The position numbers were made by a program, and so were the translations under genes. DNA of 28,552 nt from Lachnospiraceae bacterium UBA1729 (GTDB lineage: Bacteria > Bacillota > Clostridia > Lachnospirales > Lachnospiraceae), in NCBI GenBank assembly GCA_002315945.1, contig DCIJ01000022.1:13875-42426 (forward strand), written 5' to 3'. This document shows positions 8,226 to 16,586 of the stretch, in pieces (position 1 is the stretch's first letter; every line of letters begins with the position of its first letter). Under the pieces are notes generated by a model, which was not told the origin of the DNA, made no database searches, and saw only the letters and a program-made list of their open reading frames with translations.

Positions 8226-9096
8226 TGAATCTTAAAAACATGTCCTTTTCTACCAGTCGCTGTTCAGACAGATAGAACTCTTTGCATAACTCATTTGACT
8301 GGTCCATGAGTTCACTTTCATTAACTTCCTGCCCCGGATGAGCTAACACCTCAAAGCATCTTCCCTTTGCCTTTGCATTTGCAAGAATTTTGGGGAAAAT
8401 AACCTTAACCCTCTTATAATCCATCTCACAGGACATGCACATTCCCATAAACATTGCCGAACGGTTTCTGTATTCTGACAGCTTATTAATATTCATAATA
8501 GCAAGAACGTTTAATACCAGGTTCTTAACAATATTCATTGGCTTTAGAGTCTTTAGTACAGCAGGACTTGTCAGAAAGGGGACTAATGGTTCTGCTGGAA
8601 CTCTCAAGAATTCGATCCTTCTTCCATCTTCTTTTACAATTTCCAATATACAGGTCAGTACCATTGGAATCATGTGAAAATGCTGATGGGAATCTATCCT
8701 GATTTCCTTCATCCTTGGAGACATAAGCTCATACTGCTTTTTTAGCTCACATTTTATCTGTCTTTTCAGGTTTTTTCTTCCTGGCAGATAGGATTTGACA
8801 AGTATCTTAAAAAAGGAAACATTGAACATTCCTTCCTTATTCACCAAATCCGGTATTTCTTCTGGTTCTGACAGGGCTTTTCCTTCTGTAATATTAAAGT
8901 GGATGCTGTACTTAAGTTCCGGAGTCTTTTCCAGAATCTTCATTGATTCTTCATAGTAATTTCCATTGGGAAGTACACTTACTGAATCAAGATTTCCAAC
9001 GCGAAATACATCCATTATATTTTCAGTGACCGTCTTTGATGCGCCAAAATCATCCGCATGCAGAATCACCCTTACACCATCAATTATTCTTTCCAT
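8209..9096 (-). CDS. YdjC/ChbG-family carbohydrate deacetylase
   Basis: Predicted metal-dependent N-deacetylase acting on an acetylated amino sugar; 295 aa, normal for the family. The metal-binding pattern is complete: ADDFG (14-18), the histidine in SIHFNIT (H66), DSHQHFHMIP (135-144) and a later AHPGQE. No signal peptide. It overlaps the glycosyltransferase gene upstream by 13 bases and tilS downstream by 17. The same family includes ChbG (chitobiose deacetylase), HpnK and, as I recall, Francisella NaxD, which deacetylates undecaprenyl-phosphate N-acetylgalactosamine. Sitting beside a polyprenyl-phosphate glycosyltransferase makes the NaxD-like role the best guess, but the substrate is inferred. 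Confidence 0.85.
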   Translation of the reverse strand: MERIIDGVRVILHADDFGASKTVTENIMDVFRVGNLDSVSVLPNGNYYEESMKILEKTPELKYSIHFNITEGKALSEPEEIPDLVNKEGMFNVSFFKILVKSYLPGRKNLKRQIKCELKKQYELMSPRMKEIRIDSHQHFHMIPMVLTCILEIVKEDGRRIEFLRVPAEPLVPFLTSPAVLKTLKPMNIVKNLVLNVLAIMNINKLSEYRNRSAMFMGMCMSCEMDYKRVKVIFPKILANAKAKGRCFEVLAHPGQEVNESELMDQSNELCKEFYLSEQRLVEKDMFLRFNDLIK

Positions 9097-10034
9097 AACA
9101 CACTTTCAATATGATAACGGGGACGCGCTTTGGTCTCCATATACATCTTTCCGATATATTCTCCTATTATTCCAATGGAAATCAGCTGAACACTGCCTAA
9201 AAACCATATTGAGCAGACAGTTGTAGGCCAGCCGGCAACTGCATTTCCCCTGAAGAAATCATAGATTGTAGAGCAGAGCATAAAAATGCTTATCAGCAAA
9301 ACCACAACCCCTACAAAAGTAATCATCTGCAGTGGCTTAATCGAAAAGCTTGTAATTCCATCCACAGCAAAGCCAATCATCTTTTTCATGGTATATTTTG
9401 ATACACCGGCTTCCCTGTCTCTCACATCAAAATAAACCACATCTGACTTGTATCCAATTTCCGGAACCAGGCCTCTGAGGAAAAGATTTACCTCATTATA
9501 CTGTGACAGGCTCTCAATTGCCCTCTTGGACATCAGTCTGTAATCAGCATGATTTTTAATCACTTCGCATCCCATTATCTGCATAAGCTTATAGAATCCC
9601 AGGGCAGTAACTTTTTTGACAAATCCATCTGTACCCCTGTCATTTCTAATACCATATACAATGTCACAGCCCTCATTATACTTTTCCAGCATCAGATCGA
9701 TTGCTTCAATATCCTGCTGAAGGTCAGCATCAATGGAGATAACAACATCTGCTTTTTCCTTTGCTGTCATAAGTCCCGCATGAACAGCATGCTGATGACC
9801 ACGATTTCTCGACAGATTTACTCCGCTTATCTCCTTATGGGCCTGGAATAACTCAGTGATAATCTGCCAGGTTTTATCTCTGGATCCATCATTTACAAAC
9901 ATTAGTCTGCTTTCAGGAGATATCTTTCCTTCCTTCAAAAGTCTATCATATTTTTCCAACAGCTTTTCTGCTGACATATGAAGTATCTCTTCCTCGTTAT
10001 AACAGGGAAGGACTACATACAGTATGGGAGCCAT
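9084..10034 (-). CDS. GtrB/DPM1-like polyprenyl-phosphate glycosyltransferase (family 2)
   Basis: Predicted to move a sugar from a nucleotide donor to undecaprenyl phosphate on the cytoplasmic face. 316 aa: GT-A domain with PCYNEEE (10-16), VNDGSRD (47-53) and DAD metal motif (102-104), then two C-terminal transmembrane helices (about 228-250 and 268-292) and the GtrB-like ending IGEYIGKMYMETKARPRY. AGGAGG precedes the ATG at 10034. Neighbours are a GtrII-like membrane protein upstream and a YdjC-like deacetylase overlapping downstream. No GtrA-type flippase is seen nearby. The donor sugar cannot be told from sequence; the deacetylase neighbour points to an N-acetylhexosamine. Confidence 0.88.
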   Translation of the reverse strand: MAPILYVVLPCYNEEEILHMSAEKLLEKYDRLLKEGKISPESRLMFVNDGSRDKTWQIITELFQAHKEISGVNLSRNRGHQHAVHAGLMTAKEKADVVISIDADLQQDIEAIDLMLEKYNEGCDIVYGIRNDRGTDGFVKKVTALGFYKLMQIMGCEVIKNHADYRLMSKRAIESLSQYNEVNLFLRGLVPEIGYKSDVVYFDVRDREAGVSKYTMKKMIGFAVDGITSFSIKPLQMITFVGVVVLLISIFMLCSTIYDFFRGNAVAGWPTTVCSIWFLGSVQLISIGIIGEYIGKMYMETKARPRYHIESVLWKE

Positions 10035-10052
10035 TTCTCTTCCTCCTATTTT

Positions 10053-11624
10053 TTATTCCTCTTCAAACTTTACTACCAGAGTATCGTTTATTATTTTTAT
10101 TGATGACGCATCCGGATAGGTTTTCATTTTCCTGTATTCCGGTGTTTTTAGAATATTCTGCTTTATTTCTTCCCCTGCATGCTCCATTGGGAAATGCAGA
10201 AATACTCTGAAGTACTGCTCTACCGCTTCATCGCTGTAGCCCTGTCTGTAAAATGTTCCAGGCATATTCTCTACGCTTTCCAGCTCTTCAACGGTCACAT
10301 CATAATTATCATTTATTATTGCATTACTGCCAATCAGGCATACTGGCATATCTCCTCTCCAGCCGGGAGTCTCTTCAATACGCATTGCCAGTCTGTTCAT
10401 CATGGCCTCAACACTTTGAGTAGTTGCATCCATTCTGTAGTATGCTTTCTGATCTACCAGATTTGATACAAATATGGTTACAACCATGGCCGCCAGACCA
10501 ACCCATATTGCAGCTCTTGTGCCTTTTTCATAGGAACTTCTATCTAGTAAAAACACCAGTAATGCCCAGATAAGCATCAGGGAAAACAGCATATATCTGT
10601 CAACTCCTGCACCTACTCTGTCAGCCATCAGAACAGGAGAAGCATTAACTCCTATGGGAAGCACTACTATCAAAATGATAGTTTCAACAAGTGTTACCCA
10701 TGATGTTTCCTTTTTTCCGGACAGTGCCAGTTTCACCGCCAGCACAACAAATGCTACTATGGCCAGTCCATGTGCAACTATTGCAGTTACACTGTACAGA
10801 TAGGCTTTAGTCAGAAAATACCGCAAAAGATATATATATGCGTATACAATACCCTTTACAATACCCTTTATTGTAAAGCTTGTCATGGAATCTACCCCAT
10901 GGTAATCAGAGAGGCCGATTCCTGTGACGCTCATGCATATTTTTAGAATCGCATAGTAAAGTATAAAGCCTGCTGCCATCATGGCTACCGCCTTTATGCT
11001 TTTCATAACCAGTTGCTTAAAGCCTGGCCTCTTGTCTATCACATAGGCAAAGAGAATACAATATATTACTCCGATGGTTACTGACATATATGGCTGATAT
11101 GCCGCCAGACACATGCTCAGAGGAATAGCTCCCCAAATCACTCCAAATTTTGTCTTTTCAACAAGATATGCGGATAATACTGCTAACAGAAGTGCCAGCG
11201 AAAAATCATCACTGTTTACTCCATAGGACAAGACACATACTATACCTGGAAAACTTGCAAAACAAAGTCCAAACATCACTCCCAAGAATCTTGATTTAAT
11301 ATCCATCAGGTCCACAACCATTCCCATTGCCAGACCTGTATAGCATAAAACCAGCACCGTATTCCACACAGGCATTGAATAATAGGTAAACAGGTTGGAA
11401 GCCACCGGCAAAAACCATCTTCCAAGAGCCAGTGTGTCTCCCTGTAGAAAGGGCATATGTGAGAAAATATTACCCATTTCAAAGTAATTGAAATACTTTT
11501 GTGTCATAGATGCAAAATGAAATACAAACCCTGAAATAAGAATTGAAAAAAAGCACCATCTGACAGCGGGTTTTATCTTATAAAATTTGTCCTGTAAAAT
11601 ATTTATTGGATTGGTATCAGTCAT
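10053..11624 (-). CDS. GtrII-like membrane glycosyltransferase (PF14264-type)
   Basis: Large polytopic membrane protein, 523 aa, with about ten hydrophobic segments between residues 20 and 400 and a soluble C-terminal part of about 125 residues. The early segment GDTLALGRWF, followed by SYGVNSDDFSLA and AAYQPYMS, resembles the GtrII/Glucos_trans_II family, which transfers sugars from undecaprenyl phosphate to O-antigen or cell-wall glycan outside the membrane. The gene overlaps the pseG-like gene upstream by 8 bases, and the family 2 glycosyltransferase follows 18 bases downstream. The ribosome binding site is weak, which suggests coupling. The acceptor is unknown. Confidence 0.75.
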   Translation of the reverse strand: MTDTNPINILQDKFYKIKPAVRWCFFSILISGFVFHFASMTQKYFNYFEMGNIFSHMPFLQGDTLALGRWFLPVASNLFTYYSMPVWNTVLVLCYTGLAMGMVVDLMDIKSRFLGVMFGLCFASFPGIVCVLSYGVNSDDFSLALLLAVLSAYLVEKTKFGVIWGAIPLSMCLAAYQPYMSVTIGVIYCILFAYVIDKRPGFKQLVMKSIKAVAMMAAGFILYYAILKICMSVTGIGLSDYHGVDSMTSFTIKGIVKGIVYAYIYLLRYFLTKAYLYSVTAIVAHGLAIVAFVVLAVKLALSGKKETSWVTLVETIILIVVLPIGVNASPVLMADRVGAGVDRYMLFSLMLIWALLVFLLDRSSYEKGTRAAIWVGLAAMVVTIFVSNLVDQKAYYRMDATTQSVEAMMNRLAMRIEETPGWRGDMPVCLIGSNAIINDNYDVTVEELESVENMPGTFYRQGYSDEAVEQYFRVFLHFPMEHAGEEIKQNILKTPEYRKMKTYPDASSIKIINDTLVVKFEEE

Positions 11625-12615
11625 ATTTCTCTATTTCTTCTATTATTCGTTTTGCACCAAGAGTATCAACCTTCTCCATTCCATTTCTACTCATATTACA
11701 GAGCATATCCGGATTGGACATAATGACATTTATCTCTTTTGCAATATCCTCTTTGGTAACATCCTTCCAGTATCCCAGAAAACTGCTACAGCCTAATTCT
11801 TCAAGCCTGTGGCAAATTTCCTTCTCATGAGGCTCTGCCGCAATACTGATGGTGGGAAGCCCAGTTGCTGCCGCCTCAAATGCAGTAACTCCGCCTGCTG
11901 TAATCGCCAGATCATGTCTGGACATTTCTTCAATGAGGGACGGAACAACACTTTTTATTCTTATCCTTCCTTCACTGTCAGCACTCATTTTCTTTGCTTC
12001 AGCAAAACACTTACTGCCTGGACCTATTACACAGGTTACCTGTACATCCAGCTCGGTCTTTTTAATACCACCAATCGCGAGAAGTGTCAGATTATAGGTA
12101 TCACTTCCACCCATGGTTATCAGTATTTTCCTAACGCTCTTCTTTTGCTTTTTATATAAATCTATTTCCGGGTTCAAAATCAGATACTTTTCTCCGAAAA
12201 AGACTCTGCCCCCTGCTATTTTTCCCTTTTCTGCTTCGTCAAATACTAGAGAGGCAAAATTTATGTCTGAGTCACCAGCGCCAGGTCCCCTGTCATCAAT
12301 TGTGTAGACAGGAATTTTGCACTCTTTTACCCTTCTGACAGTTGAGGTTTCTGTATCCAGTCGGTCATTTATCCAGGCTGTAACCTTATAATCATCAATC
12401 AGCTTCTTTTCCCAGTTTCTCTCACTGTCAAAATCCACTGGCACATAGGAAATCTCACTGCGTTTTAGGATATCCATCGCCTTGGGATCCTCATTCACAG
12501 CCACAATATACTTTTCTGTCGGGGCATATTTTTTTAGATAATGAATAAAGTTTAATGTCCTGAAAAGATGCCCCATCCCTTTTTGATGGGACGCTTCAAT
12601 GCATATAGCTAACAC
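11617..12615 (-). CDS. PseG/SpsG-like nucleotide-sugar hydrolase
   Basis: MurG-fold protein of the family that removes UDP or GDP from a modified amino sugar before condensation with PEP in pseudaminic or legionaminic acid synthesis (PseG, LegG), also known as SpsG in Bacillus spore coat clusters. 332 aa. The GMGHLFR loop (13-19) carries the catalytic-type histidine H16; MGGSDTYNLT (168-177) and ITAGGVTAFEAAATGLP (238-254) are the nucleotide-binding signatures. Starts with GTG at 12615 preceded by AAGGGGA. It overlaps the GtrII gene by 8 bases and follows the spsF-like gene by 11. Whether it also epimerises the sugar, like LegG, cannot be told. Confidence 0.82.
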   Translation of the reverse strand: MLAICIEASHQKGMGHLFRTLNFIHYLKKYAPTEKYIVAVNEDPKAMDILKRSEISYVPVDFDSERNWEKKLIDDYKVTAWINDRLDTETSTVRRVKECKIPVYTIDDRGPGAGDSDINFASLVFDEAEKGKIAGGRVFFGEKYLILNPEIDLYKKQKKSVRKILITMGGSDTYNLTLLAIGGIKKTELDVQVTCVIGPGSKCFAEAKKMSADSEGRIRIKSVVPSLIEEMSRHDLAITAGGVTAFEAAATGLPTISIAAEPHEKEICHRLEELGCSSFLGYWKDVTKEDIAKEINVIMSNPDMLCNMSRNGMEKVDTLGAKRIIEEIEKYD

Positions 12616-12626
12616 TTATAATCCCC

Positions 12627-13313
12627 TTATTGCATGTTCTCATATTTAGTTGCAAGTGCAATTGCTTCTTCACAGGTAGCAAGACCGGTTGCACAGTTCT
12701 TTGCAATATAGCAGGCCTTATTATAGTCCTCTTCAGTGTCCACAGTCAGTCTGACTTCCGGTCTGTTTTTTGCTTCAGGTACTGTTAAGACTCCATGCTT
12801 ATAGTCCTTTAGATTTTCCAGAATATATTCATCCACATGCTCAAAGTGGTGAGGAAGAGTTGCCAGACGCATATCCTCTTCCAGGGTGGAAAAGCTGAAT
12901 ATTTCGCAGCCCACACCTATTGGCAGTACAGAAAATGATTCGCTAAAATCATTGTGACTGTTAATATGGAAATCTATCAGATTAGCAACCTCTTCCACAT
13001 CAGGAAAAGGATTGTCGGCTGTCATTCTTACTATGTGGCTAAAATTCTCCCTGGCCGCACACTGATAGTATCGGCTCAGCACATTTTGCTCATCACCTCT
13101 GAAGCATGACACATTATTCTCATTACACCATTCCTCTACCACATCATCTCCTGGCAGATTACTGGTAGCAATGACAACCTTTGCCTTGTCCTTAATCGCG
13201 CTGAGTCTGTCTGTAATATGTGCCAAAAGCACTCTGTCGTTTATTGTTTTTAATATTTTGCCCGGCAGTCTTGTTGAACCCATTCTTGCCTGGATAATAA
13301 TTCCAACCTTCAT
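12627..13313 (-). CDS. SpsF-like cytidylyltransferase
   Basis: Nucleotidyltransferase of the CMP-sugar type, 228 aa, with the SpsF signature QARMGSTRLPGK (8-19), then FRGDEQNVLSRY (about 75-86) and RMTADNPFPD. In sps, leg and pse clusters this family or its NeuA relatives activate the nonulosonic acid with CTP. Here it lies between a PIG-L deacetylase and the PseG/SpsG-like gene, the same E-F-G set as in Bacillus sps operons. No other CMP-nonulosonate synthetase is in the block, so this is the likely one; the activity is inferred from context. Weak ribosome binding site (GTAGAG). Confidence 0.8.
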   Translation of the reverse strand: MKVGIIIQARMGSTRLPGKILKTINDRVLLAHITDRLSAIKDKAKVVIATSNLPGDDVVEEWCNENNVSCFRGDEQNVLSRYYQCAARENFSHIVRMTADNPFPDVEEVANLIDFHINSHNDFSESFSVLPIGVGCEIFSFSTLEEDMRLATLPHHFEHVDEYILENLKDYKHGVLTVPEAKNRPEVRLTVDTEEDYNKACYIAKNCATGLATCEEAIALATKYENMQ

Positions 13314-13335
13314 TTCTCTACTCTTTTCTACTATT

Positions 13336-13962
13336 TTACATCAAATATTTTACTGTATGAAAACCTTCAGCCAGTGTAACACCGCATCTGAATCCGTTAT
13401 TCTCTGCTTCATTTTTAAAATACTTCAGCCATTTTTGTCCGGCTCTTGCAAACTCAGATTCATGGGCCTTAAGCATTTTTTCTTTTATATCCCAGGTGTC
13501 TGTAATATCCACATAAAAGTTGGCTTCAAAATTGTCATCCGACTGATACCAGTTACTATGGTACTGAAGAATCCTTGGCACATGTCGTCCGGCATGGAGA
13601 CTGGCCTTAGCCAGTGCTTTATGATCATGGTGTACATCACCTGTATAATGAGTATAAATCAAATCTATTTTCTTCTTAGAAATCAGATCAACTAACATAA
13701 GGTTCAGTTCATCAGTAAACTCCAGTGCCAGAGTCTCGAAGCCTCCGCACACCAGATTAGCTCCCAGGATTTCGCAGGCTTTTTCGCCTTCGCTTTTAGC
13801 CTCCTCATCACTTCTGATTACTGCATTGCCAGGTCCAGTGTAGCCCGATTTTGTAGCAACAAACACTGTAACCTCATCACCCTTATTAATATGTCCTGCC
13901 AAAGCTCCGGCGCATCCCAACTCAATATCGTCAAAATGTGCTCCTATAGCCAGTACATTCAT
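13336..13962 (-). CDS. PIG-L/LmbE-family deacetylase
   Basis: Zinc-dependent N-deacetylase fold, 208 aa. AHFDDIELG (8-16) and HHDH (109-112) supply the expected metal and catalytic residues. Cytoplasmic, with no signal peptide. Its start shares one base with the stop of the WbqC-family gene (TAATG), giving tight translational coupling. Related proteins deacetylate GlcNAc-containing substrates such as GlcNAc-PI or bacillithiol precursors. In this block it could strip an N-acetyl group from a sugar or nonulosonate so that another acyl group can be added; this is inference. Confidence 0.88.
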   Translation of the reverse strand: MNVLAIGAHFDDIELGCAGALAGHINKGDEVTVFVATKSGYTGPGNAVIRSDEEAKSEGEKACEILGANLVCGGFETLALEFTDELNLMLVDLISKKKIDLIYTHYTGDVHHDHKALAKASLHAGRHVPRILQYHSNWYQSDDNFEANFYVDITDTWDIKEKMLKAHESEFARAGQKWLKYFKNEAENNGFRCGVTLAEGFHTVKYLM

Positions 13963-14675
13963 TACTGTATACCTCTGATAATCTTTCTTGATTCCTCAAT
14001 ACCGCAGTTAAATAATAAATCCAGGCTGGACAGGTATGGAATAAATCCCACCTCCTCATACTGCTGAGGATATACAGGATGGGAAAAATCCTGCCAGATT
14101 ACATTAATTCCGGCTTTTTTATATACTTCTTCATCATAATAATCTGCTGCACCGGTGCCAGACAGATATGTCTTACAGCCAACCTTATTCATGATATCAA
14201 CAATCATATCGTTATTCTTACCTTCAGGCTTAATGTCCGAAGCAAATCTAATATCAGGATGGATATCAAACAGCTCCAACAGCATTTTAATGGAATTAAA
14301 ACTAAAATCCCAAAACAGTGTCTCGTCTCCACCATAGAGTTTTTCCAGATATGGCAGTATCTCCTTGTAATATGGAGCTTTTCTGTAATGCTGATGAAAC
14401 AGTCCCAGATTATTCTTTTTCCATTTATCATCTGAGACTAACTCAATATCCTTAATTGCTGTTCCTCTGGGAGCCTTCTGTACACAGACCTTGAACCACT
14501 GCTCACCTCTGTCAGTTTTAATCTTGTCACGGCTCATCCAGCTTCTGCTGGTTCCATCCACATACTGAGCTGTTTCCAGTACCACAAAAATATCTGCTTT
14601 TAACAGCCTGTCAAAAAAGCCCAGATAAGGCATAAAGTCCGGCTGATGAATAACTACTATCTTTTCTCTATCCAT
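13962..14675 (-). CDS. WbqC-family protein
   Basis: 237 aa protein of the WbqC-like family (PF08889), found in O-antigen and other surface-glycan clusters and with little direct biochemistry that I know of. Typical features: IHQPDFMPYLGFFDRLLKAD near the N-terminus, DTAQYV-like ETAQYVDG, a central SRxWMSRDKIKT region, and CKTYLSGTGAADYYDEE (about 176-192) toward the C-terminus. GGGAGG precedes the ATG at 14675. It overlaps neuB by 8 bases and the PIG-L gene by 1, so neuB-wbqC-pigL is a coupled trio. A role in modifying the amino group of the sugar made by this cluster is a guess from context. Confidence 0.82.
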   Translation of the reverse strand: MDREKIVVIHQPDFMPYLGFFDRLLKADIFVVLETAQYVDGTSRSWMSRDKIKTDRGEQWFKVCVQKAPRGTAIKDIELVSDDKWKKNNLGLFHQHYRKAPYYKEILPYLEKLYGGDETLFWDFSFNSIKMLLELFDIHPDIRFASDIKPEGKNNDMIVDIMNKVGCKTYLSGTGAADYYDEEVYKKAGINVIWQDFSHPVYPQQYEEVGFIPYLSSLDLLFNCGIEESRKIIRGIQ

Positions 14676-15690
14676 TATTTACATCCTCCCACTGAAGGAT
14701 ATCTTCTTTTTTCAAATCCTTTGCTGCAGTTTTTCCCAATATATCTTCATAATATTTGGGCGCTATTCCATAGCCCGGTCTCTTAACATCAATATTCTTC
14801 TGCGTAAAGAGCTCACCGGCCTTAATGTCCTCACATACCACCAAAGACTTACGATTATTCTTTCTGGTTACTGCTTCTGCCCTGGCAGGCTCCTTGATGC
14901 CTGACCCCTTCATGATTTCAAACTCTCTGACCGCATCCACCAAAGCCTTCATTTCAGCAGGGTCCGCTGAATGCATATGGTCAGGTCCCTCTGCATTTTT
15001 ATCATAGGTAAAATGCTTCTCTAAAACCTGTGCCCCCATGGCAGCAGCGCACAGACAGGCTGTAATACCAAGAGTATGGTCAGAATATCCCACCTTTAAT
15101 TCAGGAAACTCTCTGGCCATGGTCTGCATTGCCAGCAGATTCACATCCTCTGCATGGGTCGGATATGCTGTGATTGCATGAAGCACATATATATCTTCAT
15201 TTCCTGTAGATTTCATGGCCTCTACAGCTTCCTTTACCTCCTCCAGAGTACACATGCCGGTGGCATATATTACCGGCTTATTCTTTGATGCAATATATTT
15301 TAACAGAGGTATATTTGCTCCATCGTCAGAGCCTATTTTATAGGCATCACAGTCAAGCTTTTCCAGCATGTCCACATCTGTTCTGTGGGAAGGAGATGAA
15401 AATACATCCAGCCCCCTGCTTCTGGCATAGTCAAATACCTGTCTGTGCAAGTCCTCCCCTATTGAATATTTTTCAAACAGCTCATACTGGCCTGTAACTC
15501 CGGTGTTTTCCATGTCAAATATGGCTTTTTTACTGGACAGGGTGTCTGCCTTATAGGTCTGAAGCTTTACAGCATCCACATTACAGTTGCTGGCCTCATC
15601 AATTAGTCTCTTAGCCTGCTCAAAATTGGTAAAGTTACCACCGATTTCGGCTATTATATATATATGATTTGTTTCTTTTAATCTGCTCAT
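14668..15690 (-). CDS. neuB: NeuB/LegI/SpsE-type nonulosonic acid synthase
   Basis: Condenses PEP with a six-carbon sugar to make a nine-carbon nonulosonic acid. 340 aa from the ATG at 15690, preferred because AGGA lies 7 bases upstream; the frame can also start at a GTG (15708) that lacks a ribosome binding site. The TIM barrel carries IIAEIGGNF, VKLQTYKADTL, SSPSHRTDVDMLEK and the metal/active-site block EKHFTYDKNAEGPDH (224-238). The C-terminal SAF (antifreeze-like) domain starts near 277 with RPGYGIAP. It lies downstream of the dehydrogenase gene and overlaps wbqC. The product could be sialic, legionaminic or a new related acid; sequence alone does not decide. Confidence 0.92.
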   Translation of the reverse strand: MSRLKETNHIYIIAEIGGNFTNFEQAKRLIDEASNCNVDAVKLQTYKADTLSSKKAIFDMENTGVTGQYELFEKYSIGEDLHRQVFDYARSRGLDVFSSPSHRTDVDMLEKLDCDAYKIGSDDGANIPLLKYIASKNKPVIYATGMCTLEEVKEAVEAMKSTGNEDIYVLHAITAYPTHAEDVNLLAMQTMAREFPELKVGYSDHTLGITACLCAAAMGAQVLEKHFTYDKNAEGPDHMHSADPAEMKALVDAVREFEIMKGSGIKEPARAEAVTRKNNRKSLVVCEDIKAGELFTQKNIDVKRPGYGIAPKYYEDILGKTAAKDLKKEDILQWEDVNNG

Positions 15691-15704
15691 TATTTTTCCT
15701 GATA

Positions 15705-16586
15705 TCACATGGACAAATATGTATTTTTTAGTCCCTGCCTAATATCTGTAGATGGCTTCCATCCCAGGAGCTTCTCAGCCTGACTAATATCTGCCACCAC
15801 ATTGTTCATCTCATTTTTTCTAACCTGATTCTTGGACTTCACTTCCTTTTTGGTTCCGCCAATTTCCTGCAGCATATCTACTACTTCCTGCACAGAATAG
15901 GACACTCCGGAACCTATGTTAATTACTTCTCCATAGATGTCCTTTCCTACAGCTGAAATAATTGCTTCAACCAGGTCATCTATGTATACGTAATCCCTCT
16001 TTGGAACCAGATCCAGCACATGAATTACATCCTGATTTTTTACTTCGTCTATAATATGGGGAATGACAAAATCCCTGGACTGCCCTGGGCCATATACATT
16101 AAAGGGCCTTATTATGCTGGTCTTGATATCATAGTTGGTGCTATAAAACTTGCACAACTGTTCAGCCATGTATTTTGACTGGGCATATGGATTATTAGGC
16201 TTAACAGGAGCCTTCTCGCTGATTGGAAGACTCTCTGGCTGTCCATATACATAAGCGCTGATATAGGTCATGCCCATATTGTATTTTCTGCAGACCTCCA
16301 GTACATTCATGCATCCTGCTGTGTTAACACTGAAAAATCTTTCCGGCTCACTCCAGCTTTTAAACACATCAACCCTTCCGGCCAGATGGATAACATGACT
16401 AATATTCTTTCCAGTTTTTACTATTTCATCAATATAATTTGTCAGCCCATCCAGTTTGGAGATATCGCAGTCTCTGCTCCCCATTCCAATAGCTGTATAG
16501 CCCTTCTTTTCAAGAGCCTCCATTACTTTTCTACCAATAAAGCCTGTGGAACCCGTAACCAGTATCACATCATTATTTGTACTCAT
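15705..16586 (-). CDS. NAD-dependent epimerase/dehydratase/reductase (extended SDR)
   Basis: Extended short-chain dehydrogenase, 293 aa, acting on nucleotide sugars. TGSTGFIG (11-18) binds NAD(P); YISAYVYG (108-115) and YAQSK (134-138) hold the catalytic Ser/Tyr/Lys; RPFNVYGPGQ follows the usual pattern. It overlaps the PtmE-like gene by 14 bases and its stop lies 14 bases before the neuB ATG. A LegB-type dehydratase is already encoded two genes upstream, so this one may be a 4-reductase or epimerase acting on the keto sugar. The exact reaction is not determined. Confidence 0.85.
   Translation of the reverse strand: MSTNNDVILVTGSTGFIGRKVMEALEKKGYTAIGMGSRDCDISKLDGLTNYIDEIVKTGKNISHVIHLAGRVDVFKSWSEPERFFSVNTAGCMNVLEVCRKYNMGMTYISAYVYGQPESLPISEKAPVKPNNPYAQSKYMAEQLCKFYSTNYDIKTSIIRPFNVYGPGQSRDFVIPHIIDEVKNQDVIHVLDLVPKRDYVYIDDLVEAIISAVGKDIYGEVINIGSGVSYSVQEVVDMLQEIGGTKKEVKSKNQVRKNEMNNVVADISQAEKLLGWKPSTDIRQGLKNTYLSM

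Noticed and set aside
13171..13695. Plus-strand 174-codon open frame across the spsF-like and PIG-L genes
   Set aside because: Antisense to two well-supported genes; composition is that of a shadow frame.
15691..15708. GTG start 6 codons upstream of the neuB ATG
   Set aside because: It overlaps the stop of the dehydrogenase gene, which could mean coupling, but it has no ribosome binding site while the ATG at 15690 has AGGA.
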